Assembly (NCBI GenBank): GCA_949128115.1
Contig: OX421961.1
Coordinates: 123,197,050-123,261,049 of the forward strand
Length of the DNA stretch: 64,000 nt
Reading direction: 5' to 3'
Source: Anaspis maculata
Taxonomy: Eukaryota > Arthropoda > Insecta > Coleoptera > Scraptiidae
Shown here piece by piece: positions 12,810 to 25,590 of the stretch. Both the position numbers and the translations under genes were made by a program. Each line of letters starts with the position of its first letter. Position 1 is the stretch's first letter. The notes under the pieces were generated by a model, which ran no database searches, was not told where the DNA came from, and saw nothing but the letters and a program-made list of their open reading frames with translations.

Positions 12810-14395
12810 ACGTGGGTTGAAGCCTGAAGTCACGTGGGTTGAAACCTGAACTTTTTGGATAACAATTGTGTCTTTTCTTCTATATTTGTGTTCGTTCGTC
12901 GGATGTTGCGTTAGGAACAAGTAGCTGCCAACATCAAAAGCGGTGACCGATCGTTTTAAAAGTCACGTGGGTTGAAGCCTGAAGTCACGTGGGTTGGAGC
13001 CTGGAGTCACGTGGGTTCAAGCCTGAACTTTTTGGATAACATTTGTGTCTTTTTTCTATATTTGTGTTCGTTCGTCAGATGTTGCGATTGGAAAGAGTGG
13101 TTGCCAACTTCAAAAGTGGTGACCGATCGTTTTCAAAGTCACGTGGGTTGAAGCCTGGAGTCACGTGGGTTCAAACCTGAACTTTTTGAATAACAATTTC
13201 GTTTTTTTTTTTTTGATATTTGTGTTCGTTCGTCAGATGTTGCGTTTGGAACAAGTAGCTGCCAACTCCAAAAGTGGTGACCGATCGTTTTGAAAGTCAC
13301 GTGGGTTGAAGCCTGGAGTCACGTGGGTTAAAGCCTGGAGTCACGTTGGTTGAAGCCTGAAGTCACGTGGGTTAAAACCTGAACTTTTTGGATAACAATT
13401 GCGTCTTTTCTTCTATATTTGTGTTCGTTCGTCAGATGTTGCGTTTGGAACAAGTAGCTGCCAACATCAAAAGTGGTGACCGATCGTTTTCAAAGTCACG
13501 TGGGTTGAAGCCTGAAGTCACGTGGGTTGAAGCCTAAAGTCACGTGGGTTGAAGCCTGAAGTCACGTGGGTTGAAACCTGAACTTTTTGGATAACAATTG
13601 TGTCTTTTCTTCTATATTTGTGTTCGTTCGTCGGATGTTGCGTTAGGAACAAGTAGCTGCCAACATCAAAAGCGGTGACCGATCGTTTTAAAAGTCACGT
13701 GGGTTGAAGCCTGAAGTCACGTGGGTTGGAGCCTGGAGTCACGTGGGTTCAAGCCTGAACTTTTTGGATAACATTTGTGTCTTTTTTCTATATTTGTGTT
13801 CGTTCGTCAGATGTTGCGATTGGAAAGAGTGGTTGCCAACTTCAAAAGTGGTGACCGATCGTTTTCAAAGTCACGTGGGTTGAAGCCTGAAGTCACGTGG
13901 GTTGAAACCTGAACTTTTTGGATAACAATTGTGTCTTTTCTTCTATATTTGTGTTCGTTCGTCAGATGTTGCGTTTGAAACAAGTAGCTGCCAACATCAA
14001 AAGTGGTGACCGATCGTTTTAAAAGTCACGTGGGTTGAAGCCTGAAGTCACGTGGGTTGGAGCCTGGAGTCACGTGGGTTCAAACCTGAACTTTTTGAAT
14101 AACAATTTCGATATTTTTTTTTTGATATTTGTGTTCGTTCGTCAGATGTTGCGTTTGGAACAAGTAGCTGCCAACTCCAAAAGTGGTGACCGATCGTTTT
14201 GAAAGTCACGTGGGTTGAAGCCTGGAGTCACGTGGGTTAAAGCCTGGAGTCACGTTGGTTGAAGCCTGAAGTCACGTGGGTTAAAACCTGAACTTTTTGG
14301 ATAACAATTGCGTCTTTTCTTCTATATTTGTGTTCGTTCGTCAGATGTTGCGTTTGGAACAAGTAGCTGCCAACATCAAAAGTGGTGACCGATCG
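12810..14395 (+). repeat. Second copy of 909/732-bp HOR tract
   Basis: Markers TGTTGCGATTGG at 13,080, 13,812 and 14,721 repeat the 732 then 909 spacing of 4,330-5,971 at a constant offset of 8,750 bp. The match extends from about 4,060 to 7,800 against about 12,810 to 16,550 and includes the inverted segment (7,179 against 15,929). The unusual 732-bp copy was therefore made once and then duplicated as part of a larger unit. Confidence 0.9.
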
Positions 14396-17300
14396 TTTTC
14401 AAAGTCACGTGGGTTGAAGCCTGAAGTCACGTGGGTTGAAGCCTAAAGTCACGTGGGTTGAAGCCTGAAGTCACGTGGGTTGAAACCTGAACTTTTTGGA
14501 TAACAATTGTGTCTTTTCTTCTATATTTGTGTTCGTTCGTCGGATGTTGCGTTAGGAACAAGTAGCTGCCAACATCAAAAGCGGTGACCGATCGTTTTAA
14601 AAGTCACGTGGGTTGAAGCCTGAAGTCACGTGGGTTGGAGCCTGGAGTCACGTGGGTTCAAGCCTGAACTTTTTGGATAATATTTGTGTCTTTTTTCTAT
14701 ATTTGTGTTCGTTCGTCAGATGTTGCGATTGGAAAGAGTGGTTGCCAACTTCAAAAGTGGTGACCGATCGTTTTCAAAGTCACGTGGGTTGAAGCCTGAA
14801 GTCACGTGGGTTGAAACCTGAACTTTTTGGATAACAATTGTGTCTTTTCTTCTATATTTGTGTTCGTTCGTCAGATGTTGCGTTTGAAACAAGTAGCTGC
14901 CAACATCAAAAGTGGTGACCGATCGTTTTAAAAGTCACGTGGGTTGAAGCCTGAAGTCACGTGGGTTGAAGCCTGGAGTCACGTGGGTTGAAGCCTGATG
15001 TCACGTGGGTTAAAACCTGAACTTTTTGGATAACAATTGCGTCTTTTCTTCTATATTTGTGTTCGTTCGTCAGATGTTGCGTTTGGAACAAGTAGCTGCC
15101 AACATCAATTGCGGTGACCGATCGTTTCAAAAGTCACGTGTGTTGAAGCCTGAAGTCACGTGGGTTGGAGCCTGGAGTCACGTGGGTTCAAACCTGAACT
15201 TTTTGGATAACAATTGTGTCTTTCTTTCTATATTTGTGTTCGTTCGTCGAATGTTGCGTTTGGAAAGAGTAGCTGCCAACTTCCTAAGTGGTGACCGATC
15301 GATTCCAAAGTCACGTGGGTAAAAGCCTGAAGTCACGTGGGTTGAAGCCTGGAGTCACGTGGGTTGAAGCCTGAAGTCACGTGGGTTAAAACCTGAACTT
15401 TTTAGATAACAATTGTGTCTTTTCTTCTATATTTGTGTTCGTTCGTCAGATGTTGCGTTTGAAACAAGTAGCTGCCAACATCAAAAGTGGTGACCGATCG
15501 TTTTGAAAGTCACGTGGGTTGAAGCCTGAAGTCACGTGGGTTGAAGCCTGAAGTCACGTGGGTTGAAGCCTGATGTCACGTGGGTTAAGACCTGAACTTT
15601 TTGGATAACAATTGCGTCTTTTCTTCTATATTTGTGTTCGTTCGTCAGATCTTGCGTTTGGAACAAGTAGCTGCCAACATCAATTGCGGTGACCGATCGT
15701 TTCAAAAGTCACGTGTGTTGAAGCCTGAAGTCACGTGGGTTGGAGCCTGGAGTCACGTGGGTTGAAGCCTAAAGTCACGTGGGTTGAAGCCTGAAGTCAC
15801 GTGGGTTGAAACCTGAACTTTTTGGATATAAATTGTGTCTTTTCTTCTATATTTGTGTTCGTTCGTCGGATGTTGCGTTAGGAACAAGTAGCTGCCAACA
15901 TCAATTGCGGTGACCGATCGTTTCAAAAGGCTTCAACCCACGTGACTTCAGGCTTCAACCCACGTGACTTCAGGCTTCAACCCACGTGACTTTTAAAACG
16001 ATCGGTCACCACTTTTGATGTTGGCAGCTACTTGTTTCAAACGCAACATCTGACGAACGAACACAAATATAGAAGAAAAGACACAATTGTTATCTAAAAA
16101 GTTCAGGTTTTAACCCACGTGACTCCAGGCTTCAACCCACGTGACTTCGGGCTTCAACCCACGTGACTTTGAAATCATGTTCGTTCGTCAGATGTTGCGA
16201 TTGGAAAGAGTGGTTGCCAACTTCAAAAGTGGTGACCGATCGTTTTCAAAGTCACGTGGGTTGAAGCCTGAAGTCACGTGGGTTGAAACCTGAACTTTTT
16301 GGATAACAATTGTGTCTTTTCTTCTATATTTGTGTTCGTTCGTCAGATGTTGCGTTTGAAACAAGTAGCTGCCAACATCAAAAGTGGTGACCGATCGTTT
16401 TAAAAGTCACGTGGGTTGAAGCCTGAAGTCACGTGGGTTGGAGCCTGGAGTCACGTGGGTTCAAACCTGAACTTTCTGAATAACAATTTCGATATTTTTT
16501 TTTGATATTTGTGTTCGTTCGTCAGATGTTGCGTTTGGAACAAGTAGCTGCCAACTCCAAATGTGGTGACCGATCGTTTTAAAAGTCATGTGGGTTGAAG
16601 CCTGAAGTCACGTGGGTTGAAGCCTGGAGTCACGTGGGTTGAAGCCTGAAGTCACGTGGGTTGGAGCCTGGAGTCACGTGGGTTCAAACCTGACCTTTTT
16701 GGATAACAATTGTGTCTTTTTTTCTATATTTGTGTTCGTTCGTCGGATGTTGCGTTTGGAAAGAGTAGCTGCCAACTTCAAAAGTGGTGACCGATCGATT
16801 TCAAAGTCACGTGGGTTGAAGCCCGAAGTCACGTGGGTTGAAGCCTGGAGTCACGTGAGTTGAAGCCTGAAGTCACGTGGGTTAAAACCTGAACTTTTTA
16901 GATAACAATTGTGTCTTTTCTTCTATATTTGTGTTCGTTCGTCAGATGTTGCGTTTGAAACAAGTAGCTGCCAACATCAAAAGTGGTGACCGATCGTTTT
17001 AAAAGTCACGTGGGTTGAAGCCTGAAGTCACGTGGGTTGGAGCTTGGAGTCACGTGGGTTCAAACCTGAACTTCTTGAATAACAATTTCGTTATTTTTTT
17101 TTTGATATTTGTGTTCGTTCGTCAGATGTTGCGTTTGGAACAAGTAGCTGCCTACTCCAAAAGTGGTGACCGATCGTTTTAAAAGTCACGTGGGTTGAAG
17201 CCTGAAGTCACGTGGGTTGAAGCCTAAAGTCACGTGGGTTGAAGCCTGAAGTCACGTGGGTTGAAACCTGAACTTTTTGGATAACAATTGTGTCTTTTCT

Positions 17301-19080
17301 TCTATATTTGTGTTCGTTCGTCAGATGTTGCGTTAGGAACAAGTAGCTGCCAACATCAAAAGTGGTGACCGATCGTTTTAAAAGTCACGTGGGTTGAAGC
17401 CTGAAGTCACGTGGGTTGAAGTCTAAAGTCACGTGGGTTGAAGCCTGAAGTCACGTGGGTTGAAACCTGAACTTTTTGGATAACAATTGTGTCTTTTCTT
17501 CTATATTTGTGTTCGTTCGTCAGATGTTGCGTTAGGAACAAGTAGCTGCCAACATCAAAAGTGGTGACCGATCGTTTTAAAAGTCACGTGGGTTGAAGCC
17601 TGAAGTCACGTGGGTTGGAGCCTGGAGTCACGTGGGTTCAAACCTGAACTTTTTGGATAACAATTGTGTCTTTCTTTCTATATTTGTGTTCGTTCGTCGG
17701 ATGTTGCGTTTGGAAAGAGTAGCTGCCAACTTCAAAAGTGGTGACCGATCGATTCCAAAGTCACGTGGGTAAAAGCCTGAAGTCACGTGGGTTGAAGCTT
17801 GAAGGCACGTGGATTGAAGCCTGAAGTCACGTGGGTTAAAACCTGAACTTTTTGGATAACAATTGTGTCTTTTCTTCTATATATGTGTTCGTTCGTCAGA
17901 TGTTGCGTTTGAAACAAGTAGCTGCCAACATCAAAAGTGGTGACCGATCGTTTCAAAAGTCACGTGGGTGGAAGCCTGAAGTCACGTGGATTGGAGCCTG
18001 GAGTCACGTGGGTTCAAACCTGAACTTTTTGAATAACAATTTCGATATTTTTTTTTTGATATTTGTGTTCGTTCGTCAGATGTTGCGTTTGGAACAAGTA
18101 GCTGCCAACTCCAAAAGTGGTGACCGATCGTTTTAAAAGTCACGTGGGTTGAAGCCTGAAGTCACGTGGGTTGAAGCCTGGAGTCACGTGGGTTGAAGCC
18201 TGAAGTCACGTGGGTTAAAACCTGAACTTTTTGGATAACAATTGCGTCTTTTCTTCTATATTTGTGTTCGTTCGTCAGATGTTGCGTTTGGAAAGAGTAG
18301 TTGCCAACTTCAAAAGTGGTGACCGATCGTTTTCAAAGTCACGTGGGTTGAAGCCTGAAGTCACGTGGGTTGAAGCCTAAAGTCACGTGTGTTGAAGCCT
18401 GAAGTCACGTGGGTTGAAACCTGAACTTTTTGGATAACAATTGTGTCTTTTCTTCTATATTTGTGTTCGTTCGTCAGATGTTGCGTTAGGAACAAGTAGC
18501 TGCCAACATCAAAAGTGGTGACCGATCGTTTTAATAGTCACGTGGGTTGAAGCCTGAAGTCACGTGATTTGGAGCCTGGAGTCACGTGGGTTCAAACCTG
18601 AACTTTTTGGATAACAATTGTGTCTTTTTCTCTATATTTGTGTTCGTTCGTCGGATGTTGCGTTTGGAAAGAGTAGCTGCCAACTTCAAAAGTGGTGTCC
18701 GATCGATTTCAAAGTCACGTGGGTTGAAGCCCGAAGTCACGTGGGTTGAAGCCTGAAGTCACGTGGGTTGAAGCCTGAAGTCACGTGGGTTGGAGCCTGG
18801 AGTCACGTGGGTTCAAGCCTGAACTTTTTGGATAACATTTGTGTCTTTTTTCTATATTTGTGTTCGTTCGTCAGATGTTGCGATTGGAAAGAGTGGTTGC
18901 CAACTTCAAAAGTGGTGACCGATCGTTTTCAAAGTCACGTGGGTTGAAGCCTGAAGTCACGTGGGTTGAAACCTGAACTTTTTGGATAACAATTGTGTCT
19001 TTTCTTCTATATTTGTGTTCGTTCGTCAGATGTTGCGTTTGAAACAAGTAGCTGCCAACATCAAAAGTGGTGACCGATCG
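14396..19080 (+). repeat. 4,685-bp tandem duplication, copy 1
   Basis: Copied directly downstream. Private markers in both copies at exactly 4,685 bp spacing include GGATAATATTTG (14,681 region), GTCGAATGTTG (15,249), CCAAATGTGG (16,558), GAAGCTTGAAGG (17,794) and TTTTAATAGTC (18,530). I noticed no difference between the copies in the lines I compared. The exact left edge is ambiguous within the core segment from AACAAGTAGC to GATCGTTTT. Confidence 0.92.
15929..16176 (-). repeat. Inverted satellite segment, copy 3
   Basis: Same breakpoints and content as copy 1, 4,178 bp after copy 2. It lies inside the first 4,685-bp unit. Confidence 0.95.
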
Positions 19081-22000
19081 TTTTCAAAGTCACGTGGGTT
19101 GAAGCCTGAAGTCACGTGGGTTGAAGCCTAAAGTCACGTGGGTTGAAGCCTGAAGTCACGTGGGTTGAAACCTGAACTTTTTGGATAACAATTGTGTCTT
19201 TTCTTCTATATTTGTGTTCGTTCGTCGGATGTTGCGTTAGGAACAAGTAGCTGCCAACATCAAAAGCGGTGACCGATCGTTTTAAAAGTCACGTGGGTTG
19301 AAGCCTGAAGTCACGTGGGTTGGAGCCTGGAGTCACGTGGGTTCAAGCCTGAACTTTTTGGATAATATTTGTGTCTTTTTTCTATATTTGTGTTCGTTCG
19401 TCAGATGTTGCGATTGGAAAGAGTGGTTGCCAACTTCAAAAGTGGTGACCGATCGTTTTCAAAGTCACGTGGGTTGAAGCCTGAAGTCACGTGGGTTGAA
19501 ACCTGAACTTTTTGGATAACAATTGTGTCTTTTCTTCTATATTTGTGTTCGTTCGTCAGATGTTGCGTTTGAAACAAGTAGCTGCCAACATCAAAAGTGG
19601 TGACCGATCGTTTTAAAAGTCACGTGGGTTGAAGCCTGAAGTCACGTGGGTTGAAGCCTGGAGTCACGTGGGTTGAAGCCTGATGTCACGTGGGTTAAAA
19701 CCTGAACTTTTTGGATAACAATTGCGTCTTTTCTTCTATATTTGTGTTCGTTCGTCAGATGTTGCGTTTGGAACAAGTAGCTGCCAACATCAATTGCGGT
19801 GACCGATCGTTTCAAAAGTCACGTGTGTTGAAGCCTGAAGTCACGTGGGTTGGAGCCTGGAGTCACGTGGGTTCAAACCTGAACTTTTTGGATAACAATT
19901 GTGTCTTTCTTTCTATATTTGTGTTCGTTCGTCGAATGTTGCGTTTGGAAAGAGTAGCTGCCAACTTCCTAAGTGGTGACCGATCGATTCCAAAGTCACG
20001 TGGGTAAAAGCCTGAAGTCACGTGGGTTGAAGCCTGGAGTCACGTGGGTTGAAGCCTGAAGTCACGTGGGTTAAAACCTGAACTTTTTAGATAACAATTG
20101 TGTCTTTTCTTCTATATTTGTGTTCGTTCGTCAGATGTTGCGTTTGAAACAAGTAGCTGCCAACATCAAAAGTGGTGACCGATCGTTTTGAAAGTCACGT
20201 GGGTTGAAGCCTGAAGTCACGTGGGTTGAAGCCTGAAGTCACGTGGGTTGAAGCCTGATGTCACGTGGGTTAAGACCTGAACTTTTTGGATAACAATTGC
20301 GTCTTTTCTTCTATATTTGTGTTCGTTCGTCAGATCTTGCGTTTGGAACAAGTAGCTGCCAACATCAATTGCGGTGACCGATCGTTTCAAAAGTCACGTG
20401 TGTTGAAGCCTGAAGTCACGTGGGTTGGAGCCTGGAGTCACGTGGGTTGAAGCCTAAAGTCACGTGGGTTGAAGCCTGAAGTCACGTGGGTTGAAACCTG
20501 AACTTTTTGGATATAAATTGTGTCTTTTCTTCTATATTTGTGTTCGTTCGTCGGATGTTGCGTTAGGAACAAGTAGCTGCCAACATCAATTGCGGTGACC
20601 GATCGTTTCAAAAGGCTTCAACCCACGTGACTTCAGGCTTCAACCCACGTGACTTCAGGCTTCAACCCACGTGACTTTTAAAACGATCGGTCACCACTTT
20701 TGATGTTGGCAGCTACTTGTTTCAAACGCAACATCTGACGAACGAACACAAATATAGAAGAAAAGACACAATTGTTATCTAAAAAGTTCAGGTTTTAACC
20801 CACGTGACTCCAGGCTTCAACCCACGTGACTTCGGGCTTCAACCCACGTGACTTTGAAATCATGTTCGTTCGTCAGATGTTGCGATTGGAAAGAGTGGTT
20901 GCCAACTTCAAAAGTGGTGACCGATCGTTTTCAAAGTCACGTGGGTTGAAGCCTGAAGTCACGTGGGTTGAAACCTGAACTTTTTGGATAACAATTGTGT
21001 CTTTTCTTCTATATTTGTGTTCGTTCGTCAGATGTTGCGTTTGAAACAAGTAGCTGCCAACATCAAAAGTGGTGACCGATCGTTTTAAAAGTCACGTGGG
21101 TTGAAGCCTGAAGTCACGTGGGTTGGAGCCTGGAGTCACGTGGGTTCAAACCTGAACTTTCTGAATAACAATTTCGATATTTTTTTTTGATATTTGTGTT
21201 CGTTCGTCAGATGTTGCGTTTGGAACAAGTAGCTGCCAACTCCAAATGTGGTGACCGATCGTTTTAAAAGTCATGTGGGTTGAAGCCTGAAGTCACGTGG
21301 GTTGAAGCCTGGAGTCACGTGGGTTGAAGCCTGAAGTCACGTGGGTTGGAGCCTGGAGTCACGTGGGTTCAAACCTGACCTTTTTGGATAACAATTGTGT
21401 CTTTTTTTCTATATTTGTGTTCGTTCGTCGGATGTTGCGTTTGGAAAGAGTAGCTGCCAACTTCAAAAGTGGTGACCGATCGATTTCAAAGTCACGTGGG
21501 TTGAAGCCCGAAGTCACGTGGGTTGAAGCCTGGAGTCACGTGAGTTGAAGCCTGAAGTCACGTGGGTTAAAACCTGAACTTTTTAGATAACAATTGTGTC
21601 TTTTCTTCTATATTTGTGTTCGTTCGTCAGATGTTGCGTTTGAAACAAGTAGCTGCCAACATCAAAAGTGGTGACCGATCGTTTTAAAAGTCACGTGGGT
21701 TGAAGCCTGAAGTCACGTGGGTTGGAGCTTGGAGTCACGTGGGTTCAAACCTGAACTTCTTGAATAACAATTTCGTTATTTTTTTTTTGATATTTGTGTT
21801 CGTTCGTCAGATGTTGCGTTTGGAACAAGTAGCTGCCTACTCCAAAAGTGGTGACCGATCGTTTTAAAAGTCACGTGGGTTGAAGCCTGAAGTCACGTGG
21901 GTTGAAGCCTAAAGTCACGTGGGTTGAAGCCTGAAGTCACGTGGGTTGAAACCTGAACTTTTTGGATAACAATTGTGTCTTTTCTTCTATATTTGTGTTC

Positions 22001-23765
22001 GTTCGTCAGATGTTGCGTTAGGAACAAGTAGCTGCCAACATCAAAAGTGGTGACCGATCGTTTTAAAAGTCACGTGGGTTGAAGCCTGAAGTCACGTGGG
22101 TTGAAGTCTAAAGTCACGTGGGTTGAAGCCTGAAGTCACGTGGGTTGAAACCTGAACTTTTTGGATAACAATTGTGTCTTTTCTTCTATATTTGTGTTCG
22201 TTCGTCAGATGTTGCGTTAGGAACAAGTAGCTGCCAACATCAAAAGTGGTGACCGATCGTTTTAAAAGTCACGTGGGTTGAAGCCTGAAGTCACGTGGGT
22301 TGGAGCCTGGAGTCACGTGGGTTCAAACCTGAACTTTTTGGATAACAATTGTGTCTTTCTTTCTATATTTGTGTTCGTTCGTCGGATGTTGCGTTTGGAA
22401 AGAGTAGCTGCCAACTTCAAAAGTGGTGACCGATCGATTCCAAAGTCACGTGGGTAAAAGCCTGAAGTCACGTGGGTTGAAGCTTGAAGGCACGTGGATT
22501 GAAGCCTGAAGTCACGTGGGTTAAAACCTGAACTTTTTGGATAACAATTGTGTCTTTTCTTCTATATATGTGTTCGTTCGTCAGATGTTGCGTTTGAAAC
22601 AAGTAGCTGCCAACATCAAAAGTGGTGACCGATCGTTTCAAAAGTCACGTGGGTGGAAGCCTGAAGTCACGTGGATTGGAGCCTGGAGTCACGTGGGTTC
22701 AAACCTGAACTTTTTGAATAACAATTTCGATATTTTTTTTTTGATATTTGTGTTCGTTCGTCAGATGTTGCGTTTGGAACAAGTAGCTGCCAACTCCAAA
22801 AGTGGTGACCGATCGTTTTAAAAGTCACGTGGGTTGAAGCCTGAAGTCACGTGGGTTGAAGCCTGGAGTCACGTGGGTTGAAGCCTGAAGTCACGTGGGT
22901 TAAAACCTGAACTTTTTGGATAACAATTGCGTCTTTTCTTCTATATTTGTGTTCGTTCGTCAGATGTTGCGTTTGGAAAGAGTAGTTGCCAACTTCAAAA
23001 GTGGTGACCGATCGTTTTCAAAGTCACGTGGGTTGAAGCCTGAAGTCACGTGGGTTGAAGCCTAAAGTCACGTGTGTTGAAGCCTGAAGTCACGTGGGTT
23101 GAAACCTGAACTTTTTGGATAACAATTGTGTCTTTTCTTCTATATTTGTGTTCGTTCGTCAGATGTTGCGTTAGGAACAAGTAGCTGCCAACATCAAAAG
23201 TGGTGACCGATCGTTTTAATAGTCACGTGGGTTGAAGCCTGAAGTCACGTGATTTGGAGCCTGGAGTCACGTGGGTTCAAACCTGAACTTTTTGGATAAC
23301 AATTGTGTCTTTTTCTCTATATTTGTGTTCGTTCGTCGGATGTTGCGTTTGGAAAGAGTAGCTGCCAACTTCAAAAGTGGTGTCCGATCGATTTCAAAGT
23401 CACGTGGGTTGAAGCCCGAAGTCACGTGGGTTGAAGCCTGAAGTCACGTGGGTTGAAGCCTGAAGTCACGTGGGTTGGAGCCTGGAGTCACGTGGGTTCA
23501 AGCCTGAACTTTTTGGATAACATTTGTGTCTTTTTTCTATATTTGTGTTCGTTCGTCAGATGTTGCGATTGGAAAGAGTGGTTGCCAACTTCAAAAGTGG
23601 TGACCGATCGTTTTCAAAGTCACGTGGGTTGAAGCCTGAAGTCACGTGGGTTGAAACCTGAACTTTTTGGATAACAATTGTGTCTTTTCTTCTATATTTG
23701 TGTTCGTTCGTCAGATGTTGCGTTTGAAACAAGTAGCTGCCAACATCAAAAGTGGTGACCGATCG
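19081..23765 (+). repeat. 4,685-bp tandem duplication, copy 2
   Basis: Immediate tandem copy of the preceding unit, switching in mid-core at GATCGTTTT. At its end the sequence continues as GATCGTTTTAAAAG with the monomer order found after 9,731, not a third copy. It contains no monomer type absent from copy 1. Confidence 0.92.
20614..20861 (-). repeat. Inverted satellite segment, copy 4
   Basis: Same breakpoints as the other copies. It lies exactly 4,685 bp from copy 3, so it arose by the tandem duplication of the surrounding unit, not by a new inversion. Confidence 0.95.
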
Positions 23766-25342
23766 TTTTAAAAGTCACGTGGGTTGAAGCCTGGAGTCAC
23801 GTGGGTTGAAGCCTGATGTCACGTGGGTTAAAACCTGAACTTTTTGGATAAAAATTGCGTCTTTTCTTCTATATTTGTGTTCGTTCGTCAGATGTTGCGT
23901 TTGGAACAAGTAGCTGCCAACATCAATTGCGGTGACCGATCGTTTCAAAAGTCACGTGTGTTGAAGCCTGAAGTCACGTGGGTTGAAGCCTGAAGTCACG
24001 TGGGTTGGAGCCTGGAGTCACGTGGGTTCAAACCTGAACTTTTTGGATAACAATTGTGTCTTTTTTTCTATATTTGTGTTCGTTCGTCGGATGTTGCGTT
24101 TGGAAAGAGTAGCTGCCAACTTCAAAAGTGGTGACCGATCGATTTCAAAGTCACGTGGGTTGAAGCCCGAAGTCACGTGGGTTGAAGCCTGGAGCACGTG
24201 GGTTGAAGCCTGAAGTCACGTGGGTTAAAACCTTAACTTTTTAGATAACAATTGTGTCTTTTCTTCTATATTTGTGTCCGTTCGTCAGATGTTGCGTTTG
24301 AAACAAGTAGCTGCCAACATCAAAAGTGGTGACCGATCGTTTTAAAAGTCACGTGGGTTGAAGTCTGAAGTCACGTGGGTTGAAGCCTGAAGTCACTTGG
24401 GTTGAAGCCTGATGTCACGTGGGTTAAAACCTGAACTTTTTGGATAACAATTGCGTCTTTTCTTCTATATTTGTGTTCGTTCGTCAGATCTTGCGTTTGG
24501 AACAAGTAGCTGCCAACATCAATTGCGGTGACCGATCGTTTCAAAAGTCACGTGTGTTGAAGCCTGAAGTCACGTGGGTTGGAGCCTGGAGTCACGTGGG
24601 TTCAAACCTGAACTTTTTGGATAACAATTGTGTCTTTCTTTCTATATTTGTGTTCGTTCGTCGGATGTTGCGTTTGGAAAGAGTAGCTGCCAACTTCAAA
24701 AGTGGTGACCGATCGATTCCAAAGTCACGTGGGTAAAAGCCTGAAGTCACGTGGGTTGAAGCCTGGAGTCACGTGGGTTGAAGCCTGAAGTCACGTGGGT
24801 TAAAACCTGAACTTTTTAGATAACAATTGTGTCTTTTCTTCTATATTTGTGTTCGTTCGTCAGATGTTGCGTTTGAAACAAGTAGCTGCCAACATCAAAA
24901 GTGGTGACCGATCGTTTTAAAAGTCACGTGGGTTGAAGCCTGAAGTCACGTGGGTTGAAGCCTGAAGTCACGTGGGTTGAAGCCTGATGTCACGTGGGTT
25001 AAAACCTGAACTTTTTGGATAACAATTGCGTCTTTTCTTCTATATTTGTGTTCGTTCGTCAGATCTTGCGTTTGGAACAAGTAGCTGCCAACATCAATTG
25101 CGGTGACCGATCGTTTCAAAAGTCACGTGTGTTGAAGCCTGAAGTCACGTGGGTTGGAGCCTGGAGTCACGTGGGTTGAAGCCTAAAGTCACGTGGGTTG
25201 AAGCCTGAAGTCACGTGGGTTGAAACCTGAACTTTTTGGATATAAATTGTGTCTTTTCTTCTATATTTGTGTTCGTTCGTCGGATGTTGCGTTAGGAACA
25301 AGTAGCTGCCAACATCAATTGCGGTGACCGATCGTTTCAAAA
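23766..25342 (+). repeat. Satellite block, paralogue of 9.7-11.75 kb
   Basis: Shares GGATAAAAATTG, GGAGCACGTG, GTCCGTTCG and the CACTTGGG subrepeat variant with 9.7-10.4 kb at offsets of 14,034-14,035 bp. The 1-bp difference lies in a T run. It lacks the extra 221-bp monomer pair seen there. Confidence 0.88.
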
Positions 25343-25590
25343 GGCTTCAACCCACGTGACTTCAGGCTTCAACCCACGTGACTTCAGGCTTCAACCCACG
25401 TGACTTTTAAAACGATCGGTCACCACTTTTGATGTTGGCAGCTACTTGTTTCAAACGCAACATCTGACGAACGAACACAAATATAGAAGAAAAGACACAA
25501 TTGTTATCTAAAAAGTTCAGGTTTTAACCCACGTGACTCCAGGCTTCAACCCACGTGACTTCGGGCTTCAACCCACGTGACTTTGAAATC
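25343..25590 (-). repeat. Inverted satellite segment, copy 5
   Basis: Same content and breakpoints, 4,729 bp after copy 4. The next copy is 13,776 bp further on, so about two neighbouring large units lack it. Confidence 0.95.
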
